Position numbers and translations under genes: made by a program | Notes under the pieces: generated by a model | Told to the model about the DNA's origin: nothing | The model's input: the letters and a program-made list of their open reading frames with translations, nothing else | Database searches by the model: none | NCBI RefSeq assembly: GCF_003097515.1 | Contig: NZ_CP029188.1 | Location: 3,784,501-3,848,500 of the forward strand | Direction of reading: 5' to 3' | DNA length: 64,000 bases | From: Streptomyces tirandamycinicus | Lineage (GTDB): Bacteria > Actinomycetota > Actinomycetes > Streptomycetales > Streptomycetaceae | Part shown: one piece after another, positions 34,060 through 44,736 of the stretch | Position numbering within the stretch: position 1 is the first letter of the stretch | Layout: every line of letters begins with the position of its first letter

Positions 34060-34263
34060 TACTGATGGCACGGGTAACCGCCTGGCCTGCGGGAACATCG
34101 TCTCGCACCATCGGGTTGGAGCATTTGTCGGCGTTCGGGGCAGGAGGCCAGAGACGGGTGTCGGCAGTTGGAATGAGCGGTCCCCGCTTGCGGGACTAAG
34201 CTGCGGAAGGACAGGGAGGGGATCGACCCCTAACTGACTGACCGCTCTGAGGAGCGATTAACG

Positions 34264-36789
<2,526 letters not shown>

Positions 36790-36817
36790 GCGCTCTGAGC
36801 GCTTAGAGCGCGAGAGA

Positions 36818-36859
36818 CAAGGGGCTGCCCCGGACCCTCGGGTCCGGGGCAGCCCCTTG
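36818..36859 (+). terminator. Terminator after clpC
   Basis: A 20-nt perfect arm (36818-36837) and its complement (36840-36859) nearly touch, giving a very stable hairpin 28 nt past the clpC stop. A second smaller dyad, gcgctct/agagcgc, precedes it at 36790-36811. It sits between clpC and the convergent dacB gene and can serve both. Confidence 0.9.
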
Positions 36860-36875
36860 CGCGGTGCCGGGCGGA

Positions 36876-38534
36876 TCAGCAGACGTCCGGCTTCCGCCAG
36901 GTGCACTCGAGATCCGCGGGGGCCGTCCGGTGGGCGTTCCGGTGCCCCGGCGCGACCGCCGCGGCGATCGTGCCTCGGGCGGTGTCGGACCCGGCCAGCG
37001 TCACCACGATCGCGTCCTCGATGCTCTTCACGGAGGACGCGAGGTAGTTGTTGAGGACGATGCCGAAGACGAGTTCCCGGCCGGCGGCGTCCTCCACGTA
37101 CCCGGAGAGCGCCGAGGCACCGGTCAGGGACCCCGTCTTGGCGCGGGCGTTGAGTGCCGCCGGGGTGCGGCACATCCGGGTGCGGAGCGTGCCGCCGACG
37201 GCGCGGTCGGGGGCGCAGGCGACGGGCAGGGAGGCGTGCCAGTCCGCGTACCAGGGCGCGTCGCGGACCGCGAGCAGCAGGCGGGCGATCTGGTCGGCGG
37301 GGAAGACGTTCATCCGGGACAGGCCGGAGCCGTCGACCTGGCGCAGCTTCGCCGCCTCGACGCCCTCCTCCCTCAGGTAGCCGTCGATGGCGCTGAGCCC
37401 CGCGCCCCAGGTGCCGTGTCCGGACGTCTCGTAGCCGATCGTCTTGGTCAGCGTCTCGGCGTGCATGTTGTTGGACAGCTTCATGAACGGGAGCATCAGC
37501 TCCCGCAGCGGCATGGAGCCGTGGGTCGCGAGGAGCCTCGCGCCGGGCGGGGTCGGCAGGCCCAGGCGGGGGGCTTTGGCGACGTGGACGCCCTGCTCGG
37601 CCAGGGCGTCGGCGAAGACGGCCGCCGCGTAGCCGGTGGGTTCCCAGACGGTGACCCACTCCTTGGTGGTGGAGCCGCCGACCGGGACGTCCCCGCTCAC
37701 CACGACGGTGTTGGTGCCGTGCTCGCGCTCGACGGCCAGGGTGTCGGTCTGCCCGGCGGGCACGGTGCTGCCCCGGACGTCGACCCGTACGTAGTCCGTC
37801 GGCGGGGTCACCTTCACCTTCGGCCTGTCGCCGGGGGCGGCGCCGGGGGACGCCTCCACGACGACGGTGCCGGAGTCGTAGTCGGTGTCGGGAGCCACGG
37901 TCAGCGGCGAGATCTGGGCGGAGTAGTAGGAGGACTCGTCGTCGGCGGCCCATGACCGGCCCAGGCGCCGGGTGTCGAAGCGGGTGTCGTCGGCGACGAC
38001 ACGGCCGGTGACCCTGCGGATGCCCGACTCCCGCAGCTGGGCGGCGAGGCGCCCGTAGTCGGAGGCCAGCGCGGTGGGGTCGCCGCCGCCGCGGAGGTAC
38101 AGGTCCCCGTGCAGGACCGGACCGTGGCGGCGGCCGGTGGACAGCACGTCGGTACGGAACCGGTAGTCCGGGCCGAGCAGCGCCATGGCGGCCGCGGACG
38201 TGGCGAGTTTCGTGTTGGACGCGGGCATCAGCCGGTCGCCGGCGTCGCGTTCGTAGAGCCGCTCCCCGGTGGTGGCGTCGGCGACGACGACACTCGCGGC
38301 ACCGCCGTCCATGCGGGGGTCGGCGAGGATCGTGTCGATCGCCCCCTTGAGTCCGGTGTCGGAGGGCCCCGCCCCGGCCGGTGCGCTGCCGCCGCTCCAG
38401 GCGAGAGCGGCGACGAGGCCGAGGGCGAGCGGCCAGGTCCGGGCGCGCAGGACACTGCGGCGGAGGCGGTCGCGGCGAAGGCGGTCGCGGCGGAGGTGCC
38501 CGCGTCGGTTCAGGCTCATCACGGGTCTGCTCAT
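36876..38534 (-). CDS. dacB: D-alanyl-D-alanine carboxypeptidase/endopeptidase (PBP4, S13)
   Basis: A 552-residue exported penicillin-binding protein that trims or cleaves peptidoglycan cross-links. The three active-site motifs are SNTK (in LMPASNTKLATSAA), SNN (in MKLSNNMHAE) and KTG (in ARAKTGSLTG). The N-terminus is basic, with RRDRL repeated from three 15-bp units (38458-38502), followed by a hydrophobic signal segment (LALGLVAALAWSGGSAPAGA). ATG 38534 is used; ATG 38519, five codons later, is equally possible as neither has a clear Shine-Dalgarno. Confidence 0.92.
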   Translation of the reverse strand: MSRPVMSLNRRGHLRRDRLRRDRLRRSVLRARTWPLALGLVAALAWSGGSAPAGAGPSDTGLKGAIDTILADPRMDGGAASVVVADATTGERLYERDAGDRLMPASNTKLATSAAAMALLGPDYRFRTDVLSTGRRHGPVLHGDLYLRGGGDPTALASDYGRLAAQLRESGIRRVTGRVVADDTRFDTRRLGRSWAADDESSYYSAQISPLTVAPDTDYDSGTVVVEASPGAAPGDRPKVKVTPPTDYVRVDVRGSTVPAGQTDTLAVEREHGTNTVVVSGDVPVGGSTTKEWVTVWEPTGYAAAVFADALAEQGVHVAKAPRLGLPTPPGARLLATHGSMPLRELMLPFMKLSNNMHAETLTKTIGYETSGHGTWGAGLSAIDGYLREEGVEAAKLRQVDGSGLSRMNVFPADQIARLLLAVRDAPWYADWHASLPVACAPDRAVGGTLRTRMCRTPAALNARAKTGSLTGASALSGYVEDAAGRELVFGIVLNNYLASSVKSIEDAIVVTLAGSDTARGTIAAAVAPGHRNAHRTAPADLECTWRKPDVC

Positions 38535-39136
38535 GCCACAGGAGGATGGCGGAGCGGTCCGGGGACGTGAAGGAGGCGTGCGCGACCCTTCTCGATCGGG
38601 TCCGGCGCCCGGTGAGGCGGGGGTGGAGGGGTGTTCGCCTCGGGACCGGCGGGATCGCCGACGAGGATCCGGCGAAGGCGGGTCACGGCCGCCGCCCGCG
38701 TTCGCCCGCGCCCGCGCCGCGCGGGACTTTGGTCCTGAAACGGAAGGCCCTAGGTCCCACCGGCCGTGACAAGGCGCACAGGCATTTCCGCGCCTACTAG
38801 GCGGGTTAGTGGACCTTCGGGGCTCGGAGCCACCGCGCTCGGGCCCTTGAGGGCGGGTCTTGCGGCCGTGCGGGCCCGGCACGGCAGCGGTCCGATCCGG
38901 ACAACGCATCCGTACACCCGCCACGTGTGCATAAACCCGCCTTCGTCCAAAGATTTCGGACAATGCCGGACGGGCGATGCGGCGGTGTCAAGGGTCCCGC
39001 TCACAGGGGTCGCTCTACGACGAGTTGTCGTAGATGGGGTGTTTGAGCTGGCTGGGGAGTGCGGGTTACCAAGGTGCTGCCCCGGTGCTCAGGCATCGGG
39101 TCGCTTCATGTCCCACAGCCCGGAGGTTCTCCCCGC
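38535..39136 (+). other. 602-nt gap between dacB and the M23 peptidase gene
   Basis: I find no supportable gene here. Short open frames on both strands are Arg/Pro-rich and lack ribosome sites. The last third is less GC-rich and contains a BlaI-like palindrome (39014-39034). No match to a c-di-AMP riboswitch, which precedes some Streptomyces wall hydrolases, was recognised. Confidence 0.5.
39014..39034. promoter_or_regulatory. BlaI-like palindromic operator
   Basis: Perfect 8-nt arms, tctacgac and gtcgtaga, flank a 5-nt centre. The TACGAC/GTCGTA half-sites resemble the TACTAC/GTAGTA core of bla/mec operators. It lies 103 nt upstream of the M23 peptidase start. A BlaI-family repressor is encoded at 31721-32194; binding is inferred. 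Confidence 0.5.
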
Positions 39137-39742
39137 ATGTCGAAGCGCACCGCCCTCACCCGTTTCCGTCCGTCCGCGCTCCGTACCCGTGGTGCCGTCA
39201 TGGCCGCCGGACTCGGCGCCGCGATGGTCGTCGGAGCCGGTGCCGGTGTCGCGTCCGCCGACACGGTGCGGAGCGCCCCGGCCGCCGCCGAGGCGAAGCC
39301 CTCCGCGCAGAAGGCCAAGGCCGGCGCCTGGGTCAAGCCGGTCTCGGGCTACACCCTGACCGCCAGCTTCAACCAGGGCGGCGCCATGTGGTCCCACAAG
39401 CACTCCGGCCAGGACTTCGCCGTTCCGGTCGGCACCCCGGTCAAGGCCGTCAGCAGCGGTGTGGTCGTCAAGGCGGGCCCGAACGGCGGGGGCGACGGCT
39501 CGGCCTACGGCAACGCCGTCGTGATCAAGCACGCCAACGGCAAGTACTCCCAGTACGCCCACCTCTCGAAGATCAACGTGAACGTCGGCCAGACCGTCAA
39601 CACCGGCAAGCTCATCGCCCTGTCCGGCAACACCGGGAACTCGTCCGGCCCGCACCTGCACTTCGAGATCCGCACGACCCCGAACTACGGCTCGGCGCTG
39701 AACCCCGCGAACTTCCTGCGCGCGCAGGGCGTCACCCTCTGA
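39137..39742 (+). CDS. Secreted M23 (LytM-type) peptidase
   Basis: A 201-residue exported protein with a Tat- or Sec-type signal (basic RTRG then AAGLGAAMVVGAGAGVASA) and a single M23 domain. Zinc ligands fall in HSGQDF (His89 and Asp93) and HLHFE (His173-x-His175). LytM-type enzymes cleave peptide bonds in peptidoglycan. There is no LysM or SH3 binding domain, so it is a bare catalytic form. ATG 39137 has cggagg about 12 nt upstream. The gap to cseC (210 nt) has no gene. Confidence 0.92.
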   Translation: MSKRTALTRFRPSALRTRGAVMAAGLGAAMVVGAGAGVASADTVRSAPAAAEAKPSAQKAKAGAWVKPVSGYTLTASFNQGGAMWSHKHSGQDFAVPVGTPVKAVSSGVVVKAGPNGGGDGSAYGNAVVIKHANGKYSQYAHLSKINVNVGQTVNTGKLIALSGNTGNSSGPHLHFEIRTTPNYGSALNPANFLRAQGVTL

Positions 39743-39953
39743 CGCTCCCCGCACCGGGCGGGTAAGGCTCACCTCCGCGGGCCGTGACGGGCCTGCGGCA
39801 CCGGATCGACGGCGACCTCCAGGACGGCTTCACGCCTCCCCTCGGGGTCGCCGTCGGCGTTCCGCGGCATCGCGCGCCCAGCCGCTGCCCGCTGCCCGCT
39901 GACGGCCGCCCGCTGCCCGGTGGGCACGGGCCCGGGCACAGGCACGGGCACGG

Positions 39954-41273
39954 TCAGTCCGGGAACACCGGCCTGGGGAAGCTGCCCGTGTTCGTCGGCG
40001 CGTGCTCCGGCAGCCAGAGGACGGCGATCGCCCCTCCGGCGGCGACCGGCGGCGCGTCCCCTTCGGGAGCCACGTTGCGGAAGGTGAGGCGGGCACCGAG
40101 GACACGGGCCTGCCCGGCGGCGATGGTGAGGCCCAGCCCGTGGCCCGTCCCCGCCCGGTCGCGCGCGCCGGTGCGGAACCGGCTCGGTCCCTCCCGCAGC
40201 AGCGCCTCCGGGAAGCCCGGACCGTGGTCGCGGACCCGGACCACCCGGCCCTCCACCGTGACCTCGATCGGCGGTCGGCCGTACCGGGCGGCGTTGCTCA
40301 GCAGATTCAGCAGTATCCGCTCCAGCCGCCTCGGATCCGTACTGACCCACGACTCGTGCACGACGCTGATCCTGACCTCGGGGTCCAGTACCGCGACCCG
40401 GCGGCTGACGAACTCGCCCAGCGAGATCTCCTGGAGCTCGGCCCGCTCGGACGCCCCGTCCAGCCGCGCCACCTCCAGCACGTCCTCGACCAGGGTGCGC
40501 ATCGCCCGTGCCCGGTCCCGCACCAGCTCGGTGGGGCGGCCGGGCGGCAGCAGTTCCGCCGCCGTCAGCAGGCCGGTCACCGGTGTGCGCAGCTCGTGCG
40601 CGATGTCCGCGGTGACCCGGCGTTCGGCCTCGATCCGTTCGTTGAGGGCGTCGGTCAGTGCGTCGACCGCCCTCGCCAGTTCGTCGGTCTCGTCCCGTAC
40701 GACGCCGCCGACGGCCTCCCGGACCCGTACGTCGGTGTTGCCCTGGGCCACCCTGCCCGCCGCCGCGGCGGCCTTGCGCAGCCGGCGCGAGAGCTGCCCG
40801 CCGATGAGTACGCCCAGCGCACAGCCGCCGAAGACGACCGACACCGAACCGATCACGAGGGCGCGGTCGAGGTCTTTCATGATGCCGGCGCTGCGGTCGG
40901 GTATCCGGCTGTGCAGGGACAGCACGTCGCCGTTGCCGAGCGGCACGGCCGCCCAGATGTCGGGCGCCGGGCCCTCCCCCTGCACATAGGTGGCCTGCCG
41001 CCCGTCGGCGAGCAGGCTCCGCAGCGGCCTCGGCAGTTCCGGGTCGTTGAGCTTGGAGCCGAGCTTCGGCTCGGTCCTCGGCTTCGTGGTCTCGTAGATG
41101 CGCTGGGCCAGGAGCAGCCGGCTCATCTGCAGATCGCGCGAGTTCTCCAGCATCGACACCCGGGCGGCGTTGTGCACGACCAGGCTCAGCGTGAACGCGA
41201 TCAGCGCACCGACCGCCGCGATCGCGATGCTGATCTTCCAGCGGACGCCGGTGCGCAGGGCCGGTCTCCTCAT
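39954..41273 (-). CDS. cseC: CseC, envelope-stress sensor histidine kinase
   Basis: A 439-residue kinase with two membrane helices (about residues 12-32 and 140-165) bounding an extracellular sensor loop. These are followed by HAMP, the dimerisation motif DIAHELRTPVTG and an ATPase domain (LLNLLSNAARYG, VRDHGPGFP, GHGLGLTIA). In S. coelicolor CseC senses cell-wall damage and activates CseB. Its ATG overlaps the cseB stop (ATGA). The four-gene order matches the known sigE-cseA-cseB-cseC operon. Confidence 0.94.
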   Translation of the reverse strand: MRRPALRTGVRWKISIAIAAVGALIAFTLSLVVHNAARVSMLENSRDLQMSRLLLAQRIYETTKPRTEPKLGSKLNDPELPRPLRSLLADGRQATYVQGEGPAPDIWAAVPLGNGDVLSLHSRIPDRSAGIMKDLDRALVIGSVSVVFGGCALGVLIGGQLSRRLRKAAAAAGRVAQGNTDVRVREAVGGVVRDETDELARAVDALTDALNERIEAERRVTADIAHELRTPVTGLLTAAELLPPGRPTELVRDRARAMRTLVEDVLEVARLDGASERAELQEISLGEFVSRRVAVLDPEVRISVVHESWVSTDPRRLERILLNLLSNAARYGRPPIEVTVEGRVVRVRDHGPGFPEALLREGPSRFRTGARDRAGTGHGLGLTIAAGQARVLGARLTFRNVAPEGDAPPVAAGGAIAVLWLPEHAPTNTGSFPRPVFPD

Positions 41274-41974
41274 GCCTTGAGCTTGTAGCCGAAACCGCGG
41301 ACGGTCTCGATCCGGTCCTGCCCGATCTTCGTGCGGAGCCGCTGCACATGGACGTCCACGACCCGGGTGTCACCGCCCCAGCCGTAGTCCCAGACGCGTT
41401 CCAGCAGCTTGTCGCGGGAGAGCACGGTGCCGGGCGCGGAGGAGAACTCCAGCAGCAGCCGCATCTCCGTGGGCGTGAGTGCCACCGGCAGGCCGGCCCG
41501 GCGCACCTCCATGCCCTCCGTGTCGACCTCCAGGTCGCCGAAGGTCAGCACTCCGCGCTCGCCGGGCCGGCCCGGCTCGCCGGAGTCGCCCGCGACCCCG
41601 CCCGCGTGGCCGAAGCGGCGCAGCACGGCACGGATCCGGGCGACCAGTACGGCCCCGTCGAAGGGCTTGGTGACGTAGTCGTCGGCTCCGGCCTCCAGCC
41701 CGAGCACCACGTCGATCGAGTCCGCCCGGGCCGACAGCATGATCACGGGAACGGTGGACTCGTCCCGGATCCTGCGGCACAGGCTGACCCCGTCGAGACC
41801 GGGCAGCATCACGTCGAGCAGCGCGATGTCGGGCCGGTCCGCGCGGAACGCCTCGAGACCGGCCAGCCCGTCCGGCATGGCCGTCACCGTGAAGCCGGCA
41901 CGCTCCAGCGCCAGCTGGGTGGCCTCGCGGATGACGTCGTCGTCCTCGACGAACAGCACATGTGTCTCGGCCAT
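41270..41974 (-). CDS. cseB: CseB, OmpR-family response regulator for sigE
   Basis: A 234-residue response regulator. The receiver domain has LFVEDDDVIR and phospho-Asp in ALLDVMLPGLDGV. The winged-helix output domain ends RVWDYGWGGDTRVVDVHVQRL and GFGYKLKA. In the known system phosphorylated CseB activates the sigE promoter. It is separated from cseA by 272 nt of repeat-rich DNA, a larger break than expected for this operon. Confidence 0.95.
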   Translation of the reverse strand: MAETHVLFVEDDDVIREATQLALERAGFTVTAMPDGLAGLEAFRADRPDIALLDVMLPGLDGVSLCRRIRDESTVPVIMLSARADSIDVVLGLEAGADDYVTKPFDGAVLVARIRAVLRRFGHAGGVAGDSGEPGRPGERGVLTFGDLEVDTEGMEVRRAGLPVALTPTEMRLLLEFSSAPGTVLSRDKLLERVWDYGWGGDTRVVDVHVQRLRTKIGQDRIETVRGFGYKLKA

Positions 41975-41985
41975 CCCACAGCTCT

Positions 41986-42075
41986 CTCGGTTCTCGGTCT
42001 CGGTTCCCGGGTCCCCGGTCCTCCGTTCCCGGGTTCTCGGTTCCCGGGTCCTCGGCTCTCGGGTCCTCGGCTCTT
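41986..42075. repeat. Imperfect tandem repeats (about 15 bp) between cseA and cseB
   Basis: Degenerate copies of cggttcccgggtcct and cggctctcgggtcct run head to tail. The unit is mostly 15 nt, interrupted once by an offset copy. The tract falls within the 272-nt gap in the sigE-cse operon, just upstream of the cseB start. Confidence 0.75.
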
Positions 42076-42247
42076 GCCGTTCGGTCCTCGACCGGGGCTC
42101 CCGGCCGGTGCCGGGTGGGGTGCCGGGCCGGTCCCCGGCGCGGCCCGGAGGCGCCCCGTTCCGGCCCGGAGGTGCCCCGGCCGGTACGCGTACGCCGCCG
42201 GTGGGGACCCGGCCGTGCGCCGCGTGCGCCGGATGCTCATACGGCTG

Positions 42248-42961
42248 TCAGTCCTCGCTCGGCGCCGACGTCGGAGGCGCTTCCTCCTCACCGCCGACCA
42301 CCCGGCTGTACTCGTTCTGCACCCGGTCGTGCTCGGTGAACGTGCTCCCCGACCACCGGTAGGTGGTCACGATCTCGCCCGACGGGTACGTGACCGGGTC
42401 GTCCTTGGCGTACACCTGCTGGGTGACGACGAGGTCCCCCCGGTCGATCGTCGCGTAGACGGCGGGCTCCTCCTTCGCGAAGACATTCTCGTACGTCCCG
42501 TTCGTCGCCCGGTACACATACGTGCCGATCCCCACGGCATCCCCGCACGTCATCAGGTTCACCACCACGTCCGGCGCGGTCGCGTTGCCCGTGACGCTCC
42601 CGTACGAGGTGTCGATCGCGTACGCGTCGGCCGCGCAGGGCCGCAGGTCCGCCTTGGCCCGCTTGCTGACCTTGGGGTCGCTCTTCAGCAGCGCGACCGC
42701 GTCGACCTTCTTCACCGAAGAGGCCGTGGCGGTCGGTGCCGTCGTCGACGGCGACCGGGCCACCGGGCCCGAGGGCGCCGGACCCTCGTCACGGGGGCCC
42801 ATGCCGCCGGTGGAGCAGCCCACCGCGAGCAGCCCGAGGGCGGCGAGGCCGGCCATCGCCGTGCCACTCGCCGCCCATGGCCGCAGGAGGCCCCGGTGGG
42901 GAGGACCGCCCCGCGGGCCGGTCCCGTCCCCGGGGCCGCCGCCCCTGATCAGGCCGCGCAA
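42248..42961 (-). CDS. cseA: CseA, lipoprotein modulator of the SigE system
   Basis: A 237-residue lipoprotein. The signal ends LLAVGC with Cys49 lipidated, preceded by a long basic Gly/Pro-rich n-region. The mature domain contains paired Cys (RPCAADAYAID, NLMTCGDAVG). In S. coelicolor CseA lies outside the membrane and dampens SigE activity. The start at TTG 42961 overlaps the end of sigE, consistent with coupling, though the Shine-Dalgarno spacing is short and a later start is possible. Confidence 0.88.
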   Translation of the reverse strand: MRGLIRGGGPGDGTGPRGGPPHRGLLRPWAASGTAMAGLAALGLLAVGCSTGGMGPRDEGPAPSGPVARSPSTTAPTATASSVKKVDAVALLKSDPKVSKRAKADLRPCAADAYAIDTSYGSVTGNATAPDVVVNLMTCGDAVGIGTYVYRATNGTYENVFAKEEPAVYATIDRGDLVVTQQVYAKDDPVTYPSGEIVTTYRWSGSTFTEHDRVQNEYSRVVGGEEEAPPTSAPSED

Positions 42962-43527
42962 CGCTCCTGCCCCCGTTCCTCACGCCGTGCGTGCGAGTGG
43001 TTCCTGCGATCCGAACGCTCCGACATCCGGGCGTCCAGCTCACGGCTCTCCAGCTCCTGGCGGAGCCGGGCGAGCGCCCGGTGCAGCGTGCTCTTCACGG
43101 TACCCGTCGACATTCCCAGCGCGGCGGCGGTCTCCTCGGTGCTCATCTGCTCCCAGTGCCGCAGCACGACCACGCTGCGCTGCTTGGGTGCGAGCACCTT
43201 CAGGACGTCCATGAGCAGCGCCCGGTCCGCGTGCTGCTCGGTGACGTCCTCGACGCTCGCGTCCGGCAGCTGCTCGGTGGGGACCTCCTCCAGCTTGCGG
43301 GCGCGCCACCACTCCGTACGCGTGTTGATCATGACGCGGCGCAGATAGGCGTCGGCGAGGGACTTGTCGGCTATGCCGTCCCAGCGGCCGTAGGTCCGCA
43401 CCAGCGCGGTCTGCAGCAGGTCCTGGGCGTCGACCGGGTCGGGGACGAGCCGTCGTGCGCTGCGCAGCAGCGCTTCCTGCCGCGTACGGACGTACTCCTC
43501 GAACCCGAGCACCTCTGCGTGCGCCAT
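42949..43527 (-). CDS. sigE: SigE, ECF sigma factor for cell-envelope stress
   Basis: A 192-residue ECF sigma factor almost identical in memory to S. coelicolor SigE: FEEYVRTRQEALLRSARRLV, DAQDLLQTALVRTYGRWDGI (region 2) and LAPKQRSVVVLRHWEQMSTE with STGTVKSTLHRALARLRQEL (region 4). It drives wall-synthesis and envelope genes after lysozyme or antibiotic damage. ATG 43527 has GGAGG 7 nt upstream. The C-terminal 25 residues are a charged extension overlapping cseA. Confidence 0.97.
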   Translation of the reverse strand: MAHAEVLGFEEYVRTRQEALLRSARRLVPDPVDAQDLLQTALVRTYGRWDGIADKSLADAYLRRVMINTRTEWWRARKLEEVPTEQLPDASVEDVTEQHADRALLMDVLKVLAPKQRSVVVLRHWEQMSTEETAAALGMSTGTVKSTLHRALARLRQELESRELDARMSERSDRRNHSHARREERGQERCAA

Positions 43528-43701
43528 GCCGACCGCCTCCGTTCCCCGTTCCAGCCCCGTGACAAGCCGTGTGTCTCCGTGGTCTCACTTACTCGGGAGA
43601 AGCTACGGAGCGGTTGTCACGAGGCTGTGCGGAGAAGCCGTCGGAGGCCGCACGGCCATCCATCGGTTGTGTAACAGGGGCGGTCGGCCACCGATCCTCA
43701 G

Positions 43702-43796
43702 GCGACTCTCCAGCCCGGCGGCGACTCTCCAGGCCGGCAGCGGCTCTCCAGGCCGGCGGCGACTCTTCAGGTCAGGGGCGACTCCTCAGGTCAGCG
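43702..43796. repeat. Five tandem 19-bp repeats at the mutY 3' end
   Basis: Units start with gcgactc or close variants at 43702, 43721, 43740, 43759 and 43778, each exactly 19 nt apart and sharing ctccagg(c/t)c. The last unit covers the mutY stop codon (43786-43788), so the array has grown from the end of the gene into the sigE-mutY gap. Confidence 0.85.
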
Positions 43797-44736
43797 GCAA
43801 CCGGAACCGGTCGTTCTCCAGAGGTTCGACCAAACCGTCCGACACCAGGCCGTCCAGTGCCCGGGCCCGCTGCACCGGGTCGTCCCAGACCCGGTCGAGC
43901 ACGGCGCGCGGCACGGGCCGCACGGCCTCCCGGAGCACCGCGAGGAGCTTGCCGCGCACCTGCCGGTCCGTGCCGGCGTAGGTCTGGCCACGCCGTGGCG
44001 GTCCCTCGTGCGCCGGCTTGCCGGCGAGGCGCCAGGCGCACAGGTGGGCGACGGGGCAGCGCCCGCAGTCCTCGTTGCGCGCGGTGCAGACGAGGGCACC
44101 CAGTTCCATGGAGGCGGCTGCCCAGCGGGCCGCCCTCGGCTCGTCGTCCGGGAGCAGCGCGCGGGCCAGCCGGCGCTCGGCCGCGGTCGTCGCGTTCGGC
44201 GGGTACTGGACGCCGGTGACGGCGCGGGCGAACACCCGGCGGACGTTGGTGTCCAGGACCGGGTGCCGCTGCCCGTACGCGAACGACGCCACGGCGGCGG
44301 CCGTGTACTCGCCGATGCCGGGCAGGGCGAGCAGCTGGGCGTGCTCGCTGGGTACGTCACCGCCGTGCCGCTCCGTTATCGCGACCGCGGCGCCGTGCAG
44401 CCGCAGCGCCCGGCGCGGGTAGCCCAGTCGGCCCCAGGCGCGCACAGCCTCGCCGGGAGCCTCGGCTGCCAGGTCCGCGGGGCGCGGCCAGCGGGCCAGC
44501 CACTGCTCGTAGACCGGGAGGACCCGGCTGACGGGGGTCTGCTGCAGCATGAACTCACTGACCATCACGCCCCACGCGCCGGCCTCTGGGCGGCGCCAGG
44601 GCAGGTCACGGGCGTGCTGGTCGAACCAGGCGAGTACGGGGGTGTGGAGCCCGGCGGCGGCCTCGGCGGCGCCGGGCACACCGTCCGGGACGGAGGGGAC
44701 GTCGGTCAGGGAGGAGGGCATCTCGGTCGCAGTCAT
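43786..44736 (-). CDS. mutY: A/G-specific adenine glycosylase
   Basis: MutY removes adenine mispaired with 8-oxoguanine. The 316-residue protein has the helix-hairpin-helix LPGIGEYTAAAVASF, the catalytic Asp in PVLDTNVRRV and a 4Fe-4S cluster with Cys spacing 6-2-5 in CTARNEDCGRCPVAHLC. The E. coli C-terminal MutT-like domain is shortened, as in many actinobacteria. It is the only gene of its unit, between sigE and a gene-poor gap. Confidence 0.95.
   Translation of the reverse strand: MTATEMPSSLTDVPSVPDGVPGAAEAAAGLHTPVLAWFDQHARDLPWRRPEAGAWGVMVSEFMLQQTPVSRVLPVYEQWLARWPRPADLAAEAPGEAVRAWGRLGYPRRALRLHGAAVAITERHGGDVPSEHAQLLALPGIGEYTAAAVASFAYGQRHPVLDTNVRRVFARAVTGVQYPPNATTAAERRLARALLPDDEPRAARWAAASMELGALVCTARNEDCGRCPVAHLCAWRLAGKPAHEGPPRRGQTYAGTDRQVRGKLLAVLREAVRPVPRAVLDRVWDDPVQRARALDGLVSDGLVEPLENDRFRLPLT

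Larger units (their letters stand above)
33835..34263 (+). other. 429-nt regulatory region upstream of clpC
   Basis: A gene-free region between the divergent SCO3374-type gene and clpC. It contains a candidate SigR-like promoter at 33840-33866, a candidate ClgR box at 34046-34059, and a good ribosome site (gaggag) 9 nt before the clpC ATG. The remainder is mixed-composition DNA without coding signal. Confidence 0.6.

Noticed and set aside
38750..39004. 84-codon minus-strand frame in the dacB-M23 gap
   Set aside because: Mixed GC3, no Shine-Dalgarno and no recognisable features.
38535..39136. c-di-AMP (ydaO) riboswitch upstream of the M23 gene
   Set aside because: Looked for because some Streptomyces wall-hydrolase genes have one; none of the conserved ydaO segments could be recognised.
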